Source: Solirubrobacteraceae bacterium (lineage in GTDB: Bacteria; Actinomycetota; Thermoleophilia; Solirubrobacterales; Solirubrobacteraceae). Taken from it: a stretch of DNA of 64,000 nt. Positions 42,758 to 53,776 of this stretch are shown here, piece after piece (position 1 is the first letter of the stretch; each line of letters begins with the position of its first letter). The position numbers and the translations under genes are program-made. The notes beneath the pieces were generated by a model. That model was not told the DNA's origin, made no database searches, and was given only the letters and a program-made list of their open reading frames with translations. The stretch spans positions 1 to 64,000 of the forward strand of contig JANWIP010000028.1 of assembly GCA_025449845.1 (NCBI GenBank), given 5' to 3'.

Positions 42758-43645
42758 TCAGCTCATCTGCCCGAACAGGTCGGCGATGGCGACATCGCCC
42801 GGCAGGACAGCCTCCGCGGTGGGGATGCCTCGCGCGCGGGCGAGGCTGCACAAAACATCCGCGGTGACGCGCCGCGAGAGATCGCCGATCACAACCTGGG
42901 CTCCGGAGCCGAGCAGGGAGGCTCCGAGCGTGGTCAGCGCGGCGGTCCACGAGACAGGGGTGCCGCCGAACACGCACGTCATCCGGTCGCTGTCCGTAAG
43001 CGCCACCGGATACCAGACCAGAGCGCTCTCGAACCGCTTGAGATCGGCTGCCTCGGCCTGAACGATGCGCTTCTGCCAGGCGGATATGGACCTTTCGTAC
43101 TCGGCCTGGGCGCGCTTGGCCTCGCCGGGGTGGGGAACCAGGTCGCCTCGCTCGCGCCGGATGCGCCGCCACCCGATAATTGCCTCGACTGGCAGCACGA
43201 CGTAGGGGACGCAGAAAGCACCAAAGGCGTTGATCGAGGGGATCAGATAACGCCCCACGGCAGAGGCCTCACCGCCAATCTGCCCGTCGGGGGAAGATCG
43301 CTGCCACGCCCGTGCCGCTCGGAACGCGATGATGGCCGCGAGGATGTGCACGGCGATAGTGGCGGCGCCGGCGAAAATCCCTTTCACGCCGCCGGCGGAG
43401 AAGAAGCCGAGCTCGGAATCCAAGATGATGGCCCCAATGCCGCCGCCGGCAGCGAGCGCGGTTGCCTCCCACAATCCCGCAGCCTGAGCGCGGGGTATCT
43501 TTCGAACTTGTTCGCGGATGGGCGGGTGGCCGCGCTCGGGGCTCTGGACCGGCGGTGGAGGTTCGACGTACTCATACCCCCAACGCGCCGGCGCCGCGAA
43601 CAGCGGCGAGGAGTCGATCTCCTCACTGGGCGCGCCCGCTCTCAC
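42758..43645 (-). CDS. N-terminal part of a TGA-split membrane/NTPase-like protein
   Basis: A 295-residue protein. It has an acidic/Pro-rich start, then two membrane regions (ALAAGGGIGAIILDSELGFFS with AATIAVHILAAIIAFRAAR, and LIPSINAFGAFCVPYVVLPVEAII). A coiled segment follows (AKRAQAEYERSISAWQKRIVQAEAADLKRF), then a domain beginning RMTCVFGGTPVSWTAALTTLGASLLG that looks like a degenerate P-loop. It ends DLFGQMS-TGA. The next five codons read DDLST and join the 41630-42742 frame without a shift. The GTG at 43645 is the furthest start; the true one is uncertain. The family function is unknown. Confidence 0.6.
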   Translation of the reverse strand: MRAGAPSEEIDSSPLFAAPARWGYEYVEPPPPVQSPERGHPPIREQVRKIPRAQAAGLWEATALAAGGGIGAIILDSELGFFSAGGVKGIFAGAATIAVHILAAIIAFRAARAWQRSSPDGQIGGEASAVGRYLIPSINAFGAFCVPYVVLPVEAIIGWRRIRRERGDLVPHPGEAKRAQAEYERSISAWQKRIVQAEAADLKRFESALVWYPVALTDSDRMTCVFGGTPVSWTAALTTLGASLLGSGAQVVIGDLSRRVTADVLCSLARARGIPTAEAVLPGDVAIADLFGQMS

Positions 43646-43889
43646 GATGGTGGTTGGGAGAGCACAGGAGTCACTTGAGCGCGCGCTTGCGGCACGGGCG
43701 CGAGCTTACCTGGTAGGCAGGATCGAGCCAACGGACAGATGCCAACCGATAGGAGCCGCAGAGTGCTCCTGCTTAGTTGCCTTAGGTGGCCCGACGGGTG
43801 ATCGCTGTTTTGCGGCGAACAACCCAGATGGCATCATCCCCCTTCTGGATATTTGGCCGAGAGATATTTTGGCCGGGAAGGAGAACGCC

Positions 43890-44156
43890 ATGGCAGACGT
43901 GGAGAAGGGGGAGGCGGAAGACGACGAGCTGGGGCACGACCCGGTGAACAAGCTCGGCGCGGAAGTGGCCGCCCAGATGGAGGCGATCGAAAACGATTTC
44001 GGCGACGACTACAAAATCGGCGCTGTGGTGACGGTTGTCGAAGTCCTCACCTCTGACGGGGCAGGAGTGCGTGTGCGCTGCAACGCTCCGCCGTGGGTCG
44101 GGCTCGGCATGTTGCGGATCGCGGAAAAGGCCCTGGAAGCTCAGGGGCAGGACTGA
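43890..44156 (+). CDS. Small acidic protein of unknown function
   Basis: An 88-residue protein that starts MADVEKGEAEDDELGHDPVNKLGAEVAAQMEAIENDFGDDYKIG, followed by a predicted beta-hairpin (VVTVVEVLTSDGAGVRVRCNAPPWVGLGMLRIAEKAL). No family is recognised. GGAAGGAG lies before the ATG. Upstream, GATATTTGGCCGA and GATATTTTGGCCG form a direct repeat that includes a possible -10 (TATTTT). It is divergent from the split membrane protein gene, with a 244-bp gap. Confidence 0.65.
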   Translation: MADVEKGEAEDDELGHDPVNKLGAEVAAQMEAIENDFGDDYKIGAVVTVVEVLTSDGAGVRVRCNAPPWVGLGMLRIAEKALEAQGQD

Positions 44157-44211
44157 GAGGATTCTCACCCCGTCGCCGCGACATCGGTGCAGAATGAGGT
44201 TTGTGGGGTCG

Positions 44212-45462
44212 ATGAGCGGACGCGGCATGACACGCCGGTCGCTGCTGGCGGCCACGGCCGGCGCGGCGGCCGGGGGTGCACTGGGCTCCGCGGCGCTGCG
44301 GGCCAAGGCCGCCGATGCCGCGGGTCCCGCCACCTTCGCCTCGGACGCCGCCGCCGCCGCGCCGAGCGCGACCCTACAAACCCTCCCCCAAACCCTGCCC
44401 GCGGGTCCCGGTCAACCGCCGATGATCGCGCGGGAAGCATGGGCACAAGGCCGCTGTCCGCCAAAGGTGACGCCTGAATACGGGGAAGTGCTGATGGCGT
44501 TCGTGCATCACACCGAGAACCCCAACGGGTACTCCCGCGAGGAAGTGCCCCGCATGCTGCGCGCGATCTACCAGTTCCACCGCTATGGCAGAGGGTGGAA
44601 CGACATCGGCTACAACTTCGTGGTCGACCGCTTCGGGCGCATCTTCGAGGCGCGCGCCGGTGGCGTGGACGAGCCGGTGACCGGGGCACAGGCAGGGGGC
44701 TACAACTACTGCTCGACGGGTATCGCGGTGCTGGGCGAATACGGCGCGCAGCGGATCTCCCCGGCCGCCCGGGAGGCGCTGGCGCACCTGCTCGCATGGA
44801 AGCTGTCCTTGCACGGGGTCCCGCTAAAAGGCCGCGTGACGGTGCGCGTCAACCCGGCAGGCGCGATCTACAGCCGCTTCCCGGCGCGCTCGCGCGTCTC
44901 GCTGCCCCGCATCGCGGGGCACCGCGACGCGGACTCCACCAACTGCCCGGGCAACGCGCTGTACGGCGAGCTGCCGGGGCTGCGCCAGGCGACGAAGGGC
45001 CTGGCGGGCAAGGTGGCGAGGCTGACGCTGGCGGCCCAGCGCGACGAAGGCGGCGCGATCGTGGCGTTCAGCGGCGCCTTCAGGTGGCTGGGAGGAACCG
45101 CCGAAGCGGGCGGCATCGCTGGCGCGCCGATCCAACTTCAGGCCCGCGGCTCATCCCAGCGGGGGGAGCTGGTGAGCGAGCAGACGCTCGCGCAGGTTCA
45201 GACGGGACCGGACGGTAGCTTTACGGCGCCGATCGCGCAGCAGCAGGCCGGGCCGCCGGGCATGTCGCTGCGCGCGCTGTGTCCGGGCGCGGCGGGCGTA
45301 CCGGCGGCGGTGTCCCCGCCGTTGCAGCTCACGGGCACCGTCTCCTTTACGAGCCCCGCGGCTCCGCCTGCCCCTCCGCCTACTCCCGCAACTCCGCCTG
45401 CCCCCGCGGCTCCCCCTACTCCCGCGGCTCCGCCTGCCCCTGCGAGCCAGCCCACTCCGTGA
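44212..45462 (+). CDS. Tat-exported N-acetylmuramoyl-L-alanine amidase / PGRP-domain protein
   Basis: A protein of about 416 residues. The N-terminus MSGRGMTRRSLLAATAGAAAGGALG is a twin-arginine signal. The amidase_2/PGRP domain (about residues 65-260) keeps zinc ligands: the His pair in FVHHTENPNGY, the His in AGHRDADSTNCPGN and its Cys. DIGYNFVVDRFGRIFEARAGG and TGIAVLGEYG are typical. A C-terminal beta domain and a Pro/Ala/Thr tail (PPAPAAPPTPAAPP) follow. It probably cleaves peptidoglycan stem peptides outside the cell. ATG 44194 is an alternative start. It overlaps the convergent HAD gene by 47 bases. Confidence 0.85.
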   Translation: MSGRGMTRRSLLAATAGAAAGGALGSAALRAKAADAAGPATFASDAAAAAPSATLQTLPQTLPAGPGQPPMIAREAWAQGRCPPKVTPEYGEVLMAFVHHTENPNGYSREEVPRMLRAIYQFHRYGRGWNDIGYNFVVDRFGRIFEARAGGVDEPVTGAQAGGYNYCSTGIAVLGEYGAQRISPAAREALAHLLAWKLSLHGVPLKGRVTVRVNPAGAIYSRFPARSRVSLPRIAGHRDADSTNCPGNALYGELPGLRQATKGLAGKVARLTLAAQRDEGGAIVAFSGAFRWLGGTAEAGGIAGAPIQLQARGSSQRGELVSEQTLAQVQTGPDGSFTAPIAQQQAGPPGMSLRALCPGAAGVPAAVSPPLQLTGTVSFTSPAAPPAPPPTPATPPAPAAPPTPAAPPAPASQPTP

Positions 45463-45985
45463 GCTTTAGAGCCTCCAGTCGCGTGAGCCCGATCTCGGGC
45501 GCCGTCTGTACGAGCAGGGTCGGCCCGGCCCGGGCGGCGGCCCACTCGTGGCAGGACTCATCGAAGGCATCGTCGATCCACGCCAGCGGTCGCTGCGGCC
45601 CGGCATAACCGTCGATCGCGGCAAGCTTCCAATGCGCGCGCGTGACCTGCGCGACCCCGTCGTACATACCATCGCGCTCAAAGCGCAAAAAAGGAAGGCC
45701 CGAAGGCAGCCCCAGCAGGTGCGGCAGGTATTCATCGGCCTTCTCCTCCCAGCCCGAGCACCAGGCAAGATCGAAGACAGAAACGAGCGAGAGCAGGTTC
45801 TCGGCGGCGGCGGTGGAAAGGAAGTGCGGTATGCCATCGATCGAGTGGAAGCCCCCCTCGCGCCCCACCTCGCGCTGGCCGTCGCGCATCCCCGCGCGCA
45901 GATCGCCGGCCGAGAAGCCGAACAGCGAGATGACCCCATCGATATCGACCAGCAGCAGCGGCCGGGAACGCTCTTTAGCTAACAC
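45416..45985 (-). CDS. HAD-like domain protein
   Basis: A 189-residue protein. The N-terminal LLLVDIDGVISLFG is a HAD motif I (DxDG). The C-terminal part has an acidic WIDDAFDE motif consistent with motif IV, and LAWCSGWEEKADEYLPHLLGLP matches HAD proteins described as 'HAD domain in Swiss Army Knife RNA repair' or secreted-like types. The Lys of motif III is not clear, so the activity is uncertain. The start is GTG at 45985. Its 3' end overlaps the Pro-rich tail of the amidase gene on the opposite strand. Confidence 0.7.
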   Translation of the reverse strand: MLAKERSRPLLLVDIDGVISLFGFSAGDLRAGMRDGQREVGREGGFHSIDGIPHFLSTAAAENLLSLVSVFDLAWCSGWEEKADEYLPHLLGLPSGLPFLRFERDGMYDGVAQVTRAHWKLAAIDGYAGPQRPLAWIDDAFDESCHEWAAARAGPTLLVQTAPEIGLTRLEALKLTEWAGSQGQAEPRE

Positions 45986-46051
45986 TGAGGTGTCTACGAG
46001 TAATCTGCCTGCACAGTTCCTCGGCAGTAAAGCAAGCAGCAGGGGTTGCCG

Positions 46052-46945
46052 ATGGAGCCCACGACCATGACCTTAGAGCTAGGCATCCTCCTCTCACTCG
46101 CGTGCGCCTTCGTGGCGAACCTGGGCTTCTTCTACAAGTACAGAGGAGCCAACACGGTGGCGAAGGTCGAGGTGAGCCACCCGTGGCAGAGCGCCAAGGC
46201 GCTGTTCAGCTCGAAGTGGTTCGCGCTGGGCATGCTCGTGGCCACGCTCTCCTGGACGCTCCATGTAGCCGCGCTGGCCCTGGCCCCGATGTCGGTCGTC
46301 CAGGTGGCCTTGGCCGCGGGCGTCGTCTTCATCGCCGTCATGGCCGATCGCCTCTTCGGCTTCGAGGTAGGCCCGAGGCAGTGGCTCGGCCTATGGCTGA
46401 TGACAGCCGGCCTGATCTTGCTAGGCGTCACGCTCCCCGCGACGCACGGCGCGCACTCGCAGTTCTCGGAGGTGGCGATGGTCAGCTTCGAGGCAGGCTT
46501 CTTCGGCCTCGGCGGTTTGCTGATCATGGGTCCCCGCATGGGCGGCAAGGCGGAGCACCACGGCGTAATGCTGGGCGCGGCCTCAGGCATCCTCTTTGGA
46601 GTATCAGACACAGCGATCAAGGCTCTGACGGGCATCACCCACGCGCACGGCATGCTGGGCCTGCTGTTGAGCCCTTGGCTGGCGGTAGCGATCCTGGCCT
46701 CGATCGTGGCCTTCTACGCATCAGCGCGCGGCCTGCAGGACGGAGACGCGGTGCCGGTCATCGCCGTGACGGGCACGACGGCGAACATCGCGGGCATCGC
46801 GGGTGGCATCCTCGTGTTCGGCGATCCGATGGCGGGCAGCCCCCTCGGGGTGGTCTGCCAGTCGCTGGCCTTCGTGCTGGTGGTGGCGGCCTCGGCGCTG
46901 ATGCCGGCGCCGGTCCGCAGCGCCGGCCTGCGCGCGACGGCCTAG
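46052..46945 (+). CDS. DMT-superfamily (EamA/NIPA-like) transporter
   Basis: A 297-residue membrane protein with about nine to ten hydrophobic segments in two halves. The first is [22 protein letters not shown], then a [33 protein letters not shown] repeat unit, and a second half ending [34 protein letters not shown] is typical of the drug/metabolite transporter fold. The substrate is unknown. ATG 46052 is preferred over TTG 46046. It lies 22 bases before rpsL and could feed transcripts into the str operon. Confidence 0.8.
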   Translation: MEPTTMTLELGILLSLACAFVANLGFFYKYRGANTVAKVEVSHPWQSAKALFSSKWFALGMLVATLSWTLHVAALALAPMSVVQVALAAGVVFIAVMADRLFGFEVGPRQWLGLWLMTAGLILLGVTLPATHGAHSQFSEVAMVSFEAGFFGLGGLLIMGPRMGGKAEHHGVMLGAASGILFGVSDTAIKALTGITHAHGMLGLLLSPWLAVAILASIVAFYASARGLQDGDAVPVIAVTGTTANIAGIAGGILVFGDPMAGSPLGVVCQSLAFVLVVAASALMPAPVRSAGLRATA

Positions 46946-46967
46946 CGCTGCTAGGATTCGCAACCGA

Positions 46968-47363
46968 ATGCCGACGACTTCTCAGCTGGTGCGCAAGGGC
47001 CGCGTGGCCCCAAAGAAAAAGCTGGCGACCCCTGGCTTGAAGTCGGGCAAAGGCCGCAAGAAGAAGGTCGCGGCTCCGCAGCGGCGCGGCGTGTGCACGC
47101 GCGTGTATACGACGACCCCGAAGAAGCCGAACTCGGCGCTGCGCAAGGTCGCGCGTGTACGCATCAGCGGCTCGATGGAAGTCACCGCCTACATCCCCGG
47201 CGAGGGCCACAACTTGCAGGAGCACTCCGTCGTGCTCGTCAGAGGTGGTCGCGTGAAGGATCTGCCAGGCGTCCGCTACAAGGTCGTGCGAGGCACCTTG
47301 GACGCGGCAGGCGTGAGCGACCGCAAGAAGTCACGCTCGATGTACGGCGTGAAAAAGAAATAG
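46968..47363 (+). CDS. rpsL: 30S ribosomal protein S12
   Basis: A 131-residue S12 of the decoding centre. It has [21 protein letters not shown] and [17 protein letters not shown], with the two lysines linked to streptomycin sensitivity unchanged. A TAGGAT box at 46952-46957 lies 10 bases before the ATG and no Shine-Dalgarno is visible, so the str operon may begin with a leaderless start. Confidence 0.97.
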   Translation: MPTTSQLVRKGRVAPKKKLATPGLKSGKGRKKKVAAPQRRGVCTRVYTTTPKKPNSALRKVARVRISGSMEVTAYIPGEGHNLQEHSVVLVRGGRVKDLPGVRYKVVRGTLDAAGVSDRKKSRSMYGVKKK

Positions 47364-47374
47364 TGGTCCTCTAG

Positions 47375-47845
47375 ATGCCTCGTCGCGCAGCCGCCCAGAT
47401 ACGGCCTCTTGAGGCCGACCCCGTCCACCGCAGCAAGCTCGTGGCACAGGTCATCAACAAGGTGATGCTGGACGGCAAGAAGTCCACCGCCGAGCGGATC
47501 GTCTACGACGCGCTGGCACTGATCGCCGAGCGCAGCGACAAAGACCCGGTGGAGACGCTGGAGGCCGCAATCAAGACCTTGACCCCCGCCCTTGAGGTGC
47601 GCAGCCGCCGCGTAGGAGGCGCGACCTACCAGGTTCCCGTGGAGGTCCCCGCGCGCCGCGCGCGCACGCTGGCGGTGCGCTGGCTCGTGGAGTTCGCGCG
47701 CGCCCGCCGCGAGAAGACCATGGCACAGCGCCTTGCGAATGAGCTGACGGACGCGCTCTCCCAGCAGGGAGGCGCCTACAAGCGCAAGGACGACATCTAC
47801 CGCATGGCCCAGGCCAACAAGGCCTTCGCGCACTACCGCTGGTAG
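47375..47845 (+). CDS. rpsG: 30S ribosomal protein S7
   Basis: A 156-residue S7, the assembly-initiating protein of the 30S head. It has [47 protein letters not shown] and [14 protein letters not shown]. It starts 11 bases after rpsL. Its usual neighbour fusA is displaced by an MFS gene. Confidence 0.97.
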   Translation: MPRRAAAQIRPLEADPVHRSKLVAQVINKVMLDGKKSTAERIVYDALALIAERSDKDPVETLEAAIKTLTPALEVRSRRVGGATYQVPVEVPARRARTLAVRWLVEFARARREKTMAQRLANELTDALSQQGGAYKRKDDIYRMAQANKAFAHYRW

Positions 47846-47907
47846 ACGGATTCACCCCTGGCGGGGGAGAAGTCGTGAATCTCCTTAGGAGGCCGCCAAG
47901 CCTTCGC

Positions 47908-47913
47908 TACGGT
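47908..47913 (+). promoter_or_regulatory. -10 box of the intra-operon MFS gene
   Basis: TACGGT ends 6 bases before the ATG at 47920. It suggests that the transporter inside the str operon has its own leaderless promoter. Confidence 0.4.
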
Positions 47914-47919
47914 GAGCCG

Positions 47920-49428
47920 ATGGCCTCCGCTCCCGCTGCTTCCATGGCTGCACCTGCACCTGACGCTCCCGAGACGCCGGCCGCGGGCGACCGCATCGAG
48001 CGCCACGTATGGATCGTTGCGGGCGTCGTGATTCTGGGCATGATCATGTCGATCCTCGACACGACGATCGTGAACGTGGCGCTGCACACGCTGGGCCACG
48101 ACCTGCACAGCCCGATCTCGCAGATCCAGTGGGTGATCACCGGCTACCTGCTGGCGCTCGCGGCGGTGATCCCGGTGACGGGCTGGGCCGCGCGGCGCTT
48201 CGGCGCCAGGCAGGTCTACCTCAGCTCGCTGGTGCTGTTCACGGTCGGCAGCGCGCTGTGCGCCGTATCGAACTCGACCACGACGCTGGTGCTGTGCCGC
48301 GTACTGCAGGGCGCAGGCGGCGGCATGATCATGCCGGTGGCGCAGCTGATCATGGCGCAGGTCGCGGGCCCCAAGCGGATGGGCAGGGTGATGGGCGTAG
48401 TGTCGATGCCGGCGATGCTCGCGCCGATCATGGGCCCAGTGCTCGGCGGAGTGATCCTGGAGCACCTGCACTGGTCGTGGATCTTCCTCGTGAACGTGCC
48501 GATCGGCGCGCTGGCGTTCTTCCTGGGCTGGCGCCTGGTGCCGCACACCGACTCAGGCGAGGCGGGACGCCTTGACGTGGTGGGTCTGGGGCTGCTGTCC
48601 ACGGGCTCAACGGCGATCGTCTACGGCCTCAGCGAGCTTGGCAGCGGCGCCGGCGTGGGCTCGGCAAAAGTGCTGCTGCCGGTGATCATCGGCGTGGCGC
48701 TGGGCGCGGCCTTCTGCTTCCATGCGCTGCGCACGGAGCGCCCGCTGCTGGATGTGCGCTTGTACTCAAACCGCGTCTTCGCAGGCGCCTCCTTCACCAC
48801 CTTCGGCGTAGGCGCTGCCTTGTTCGGGGCGATGATCTTGGTGCCGCTGTACTACCAGGAAGTGCGCGGGCAGAGCGTCATCAGCACAGGCCTGCTGTGC
48901 GGGCCGCAGGGCATCGGCGCGCTCGTGGCGATGCCCCTGGCGGGCCGTCTGACGGAGCGCTTCGGCGGTGGTCGCATCGCGCTCGTGGGGGTGTCGCTGC
49001 TGGCCGTGAGCACAATCCCCTTCGCCTTCATTGGGCCGAGCACTTCGATCGTGGCGATCTCGCTGGTGCTCGTCGTGCGCGGCGTGAGCATCGGCATGTC
49101 CTTCATGCCGGCGATGACGGCGGCCTTCACATCGATGCGCCCCGACCAGCTCTCCGACGCGACGCCGCAGATCAACGTGCTCATGCGCCTCGGTGGTGCG
49201 ATCGGCACGGCGATCCTTGCGGTGGTTTTGCAGCGGGCCGAGGTGGGCACGGCGCGCACTCCCGTGGAGCTGGCAGGTGCCTTCCAGGCTGCCTACTGGG
49301 CCGCCTTGGGGATCGCGCTGCTGTCGCTGATCCCTTGCGTCATGCTGCTGCGCGCCGAGCGCCCGCAGCGGCGGGCGCTGGCCAAGTCGGCGGCGGGCGA
49401 GGCAGGCATGGAGGCGATGGGGGCGTAG
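47920..49428 (+). CDS. DHA2-family MFS drug efflux transporter
   Basis: A 502-residue 14-helix transporter of the EmrB/QacA type. It has TM1 VWIVAGVVILGMIMSILDTTIVNVAL (the family LDTTIVNVA motif), WVITGYLL, and RRFGARQVYLSSLVLFTVGSALCAVS (motif A). The antiporter motif C region is MPAMLAPIMGPVLGGVILEHLHWSWIFLVNVPIG. Such pumps export hydrophobic cations or antibiotics. GTG 47875 would add 15 residues; ATG 47920 sits 6 bases after TACGGT and is preferred. Its place between rpsG and fusA is unusual. Confidence 0.9.
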   Translation: MASAPAASMAAPAPDAPETPAAGDRIERHVWIVAGVVILGMIMSILDTTIVNVALHTLGHDLHSPISQIQWVITGYLLALAAVIPVTGWAARRFGARQVYLSSLVLFTVGSALCAVSNSTTTLVLCRVLQGAGGGMIMPVAQLIMAQVAGPKRMGRVMGVVSMPAMLAPIMGPVLGGVILEHLHWSWIFLVNVPIGALAFFLGWRLVPHTDSGEAGRLDVVGLGLLSTGSTAIVYGLSELGSGAGVGSAKVLLPVIIGVALGAAFCFHALRTERPLLDVRLYSNRVFAGASFTTFGVGAALFGAMILVPLYYQEVRGQSVISTGLLCGPQGIGALVAMPLAGRLTERFGGGRIALVGVSLLAVSTIPFAFIGPSTSIVAISLVLVVRGVSIGMSFMPAMTAAFTSMRPDQLSDATPQINVLMRLGGAIGTAILAVVLQRAEVGTARTPVELAGAFQAAYWAALGIALLSLIPCVMLLRAERPQRRALAKSAAGEAGMEAMGA

Positions 49429-49532
49429 GTATTCGCGCTCGCCGCGATGCGCTGCCTGGCGTCGCCGCGATGCCTTGCCTACTGCCTCTGCAACGCCCCG
49501 CCCGTACTGCTCATCCGAGCGCAGAACCCTGG

Positions 49533-49680
49533 TATAGTCGCTGTCGCCTCGTGGTGAGCACAGTCGTGCGAACGTTGCCTGCCGCGGAGTGTGAACCTCA
49601 AGATGAAGACATCGAGCACATAGCGACGCGAAACGGCTCATAAACCGGCAGCGCGCGTGGGCCTGAGGCCCTCTTTTTTT
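49533..49680 (+). promoter_or_regulatory. fusA leader: promoter and early terminator, or a small RNA gene
   Basis: TATAGT (49533-49538) is a strong -10 with no good -35. About 115 bases later the stem GGGCC-TGA-GGCCC with a T7 tract (49659-49680) can stop transcription 43 bases before fusA. The product would be an RNA of about 135 nt. It could be an attenuated leader of fusA-tuf or an independent small RNA. The rest of the 294-bp gap after the MFS gene shows nothing else. Confidence 0.5.
49659..49680 (+). terminator. Intrinsic terminator upstream of fusA
   Basis: GGGCC-TGA-GGCCC followed by TC and seven T. It either ends the MFS transcript or attenuates the fusA leader. Confidence 0.75.
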
Positions 49681-49722
49681 GCCCTGAACCGCCCGTAGCG
49701 CAACCCACAGAGACGATAGATC

Positions 49723-51825
<2,103 letters not shown>

Positions 51826-51970
51826 GCTGGATGGCCCGCGCCGCGGCGTCCCAGAGCAAAGAGCACAGTCAAAGACAACCAGTAATCACGAAGACCCATA
51901 TTTAGATAGATTCCCCGGTTCGCCCTAAAACAGCGGCGAGCCTACAAGTCGATACAGGAGCTGACACAAA

Positions 51971-53155
51971 GTGGCGAAGGAGAAGTTCGAGCGCGACAAG
52001 CCGCACGTCAACGTCGGGACCATCGGTCACATCGATCATGGCAAGACGACGTTGACCGCTGCCATCACGACTGTGCTGGCGGAGAAGTCGGGCGGCGAGG
52101 CCCGCAGCTTCGAGGAGATCGACAACGCTCCGGAGGAGAAGGAGCGCGGTATCACGATCGCCACCTCGCACGTGGAGTACCAGACTGACAAGCGCCACTA
52201 TGCGCACGTCGACTGCCCGGGCCACGCCGATTACGTGAAGAACATGATCACGGGCGCCGCGCAGATGGACGGCGCGATCCTGGTCGTAAGCGCCGCCGAT
52301 GGCCCGATGCCCCAGACGCGCGAGCACATCCTGCTTGCCCGCCAGGTGGGTGTGCCCTACATCGTGGTGTTCCTCAACAAGGCCGACATGGTCGATGACG
52401 AGGAGCTGCTGGAACTGGTCGAGGTCGAGGTGCGCGAGCTGCTCAGCGAATACGACTTCCCCGGCGATGACATCCCATTCATCACCGGCTCGGCGCTGAA
52501 GGCGCTGGAAGGCGATGAGGCGTACAAGGCCAAGATCTTCGAGCTGGCCGACGCGCTCGACAGCTACATCCCCGAGCCCGTACGCGAGCTCGACAAGCCC
52601 TTCCTGATGCCGGTCGAGGATGTCTTCTCGATCACGGGCCGCGGCACGGTTGCCACGGGCCGCATCGAGCAGGGCATCATCAACACCGGCGACACCGTTG
52701 AGATTGTGGGCGTGCACGACACGACGACGACGGTCGTGACGGGCGTTGAGATGTTCCGCAAGATCCTTGATGAGGGTCGCGCGGGCGACAACGTGGGCTG
52801 CCTTTTGCGCGGTACCAAGCGCGAGGAGATCGAGCGCGGCCAGGTGCTGTGCAAGCCCGGCTCGATCACGCCCCATACCAAGTTCAAGTCCGAGGTCTAC
52901 GTGCTCAAGAAGGAGGAGGGCGGTCGCCACACTCCGTTCTTCTCGGGCTACAGGCCGCAGTTCTATTTCCGTACAACCGACGTGACCGGGGTAGCCAAGC
53001 TGCCCGAGGGCGTCGAGATGGTGATGCCCGGAGACAACGTCCAGATGGAGATCGAGCTGATCCAGCCGATCGCCATGGACCAGGGCCTGCGCTTCGCGAT
53101 CCGTGAGGGTGGTCGCACGGTCGGGTCAGGCGTGGTCTCCGAGATCATCGAGTAG
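51971..53155 (+). CDS. tuf: Elongation factor Tu
   Basis: A 394-residue EF-Tu. It has [14 protein letters not shown] (P-loop), [34 protein letters not shown] and NKADMVDD. Domains II and III end [12 protein letters not shown]. The start is GTG at 51971 with AGGAGC upstream. The 145-bp gap after fusA is AT-richer and may hold its own promoter (TAGATA/TAGATT around 51903-51912), giving extra EF-Tu expression. Confidence 0.98.
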   Translation: MAKEKFERDKPHVNVGTIGHIDHGKTTLTAAITTVLAEKSGGEARSFEEIDNAPEEKERGITIATSHVEYQTDKRHYAHVDCPGHADYVKNMITGAAQMDGAILVVSAADGPMPQTREHILLARQVGVPYIVVFLNKADMVDDEELLELVEVEVRELLSEYDFPGDDIPFITGSALKALEGDEAYKAKIFELADALDSYIPEPVRELDKPFLMPVEDVFSITGRGTVATGRIEQGIINTGDTVEIVGVHDTTTTVVTGVEMFRKILDEGRAGDNVGCLLRGTKREEIERGQVLCKPGSITPHTKFKSEVYVLKKEEGGRHTPFFSGYRPQFYFRTTDVTGVAKLPEGVEMVMPGDNVQMEIELIQPIAMDQGLRFAIREGGRTVGSGVVSEIIE

Positions 53156-53161
53156 CACAAG

Positions 53162-53186
53162 CGGCCCCCTCGGGGGCCGTTTATTT
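53162..53186 (+). terminator. Intrinsic terminator after tuf
   Basis: CGGCCCC-CTCG-GGGGCCG (7-bp GC stem) followed by TTTATTT. It closes the str operon. Confidence 0.88.
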
Positions 53187-53293
53187 GGCAGTCCATAGAG
53201 GGTGGCGCAGTCGGCCGGAGGCCGGCGAGCCGGGCCCCTCGTTTACAAGACAGATACGACATTTGATGCTCCGCCGATTATGGGTGCGGTACG

Positions 53294-53342
53294 GGGCGGA
53301 TTCCGGGTCATGGAGTCCGCCCTTTCTCTCGCCCTGTATAGA
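53294..53342 (+). promoter_or_regulatory. Hairpin and -10 box in the rpsJ leader
   Basis: GGGCGGA-tTCC ... GGA-gTCCGCCC (53294-53322) forms an 11-bp stem followed by TTTCTCTC. TATAGA (53337-53342) could be the -10 of the S10 operon, with the hairpin just upstream. The hairpin may be a second terminator for tuf or an S10-leader attenuator. Confidence 0.45.
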
Positions 53343-53372
53343 GCGGTAAAACACTGAGACGAACTGAGAACG

Positions 53373-53699
53373 ATGGCAGCCACAACACAGAACAAGATCC
53401 GCATCCGCTTGAAGGCGTACGACACGTCCGCCATCGAGTCGGCCGCGAAGGAGATCGTGGAGACCGCCACGCGCACAGGCGCGACGGTCTCCGGCCCCGT
53501 GCCGCTGCCGACGGAGAAGAACGTCTACTGCGTGATCCGCTCGCCTTTCAAGGACAAGGACTCACGCGAGCACTTCGAGATCCGCACGCACAAGCGTCTG
53601 ATCGACATTCATCAGCCGACCCCTAAGACCGTGGATTCGTTGCAGCGCCTGGACCATTTGCCGGCCGGCGTGGACATCGAGATCCGCCTGGCTACCTGA
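53373..53699 (+). CDS. rpsJ: 30S ribosomal protein S10
   Basis: A 108-residue S10 (NusE), head protein and antitermination partner of NusB. It has [25 protein letters not shown] and [26 protein letters not shown]. It starts the S10 cluster, about 215 bp after tuf. Confidence 0.97.
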   Translation: MAATTQNKIRIRLKAYDTSAIESAAKEIVETATRTGATVSGPVPLPTEKNVYCVIRSPFKDKDSREHFEIRTHKRLIDIHQPTPKTVDSLQRLDHLPAGVDIEIRLAT

Positions 53700-53776
53700 G
53701 CGCTCAGCCAACTCTCTTCACCCAGCCCATTTCAATCAAGCCAATTCCTTCTAAAGCCAACGAGACCCTTTTTGAA

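Noticed and set aside
29174-46967. Prophage or integrative element between rpoC and rpsL
   Set aside because: No integrase, capsid, terminase, relaxase or tRNA-flanking direct repeats were found in the block, so it is described only as an accessory region.
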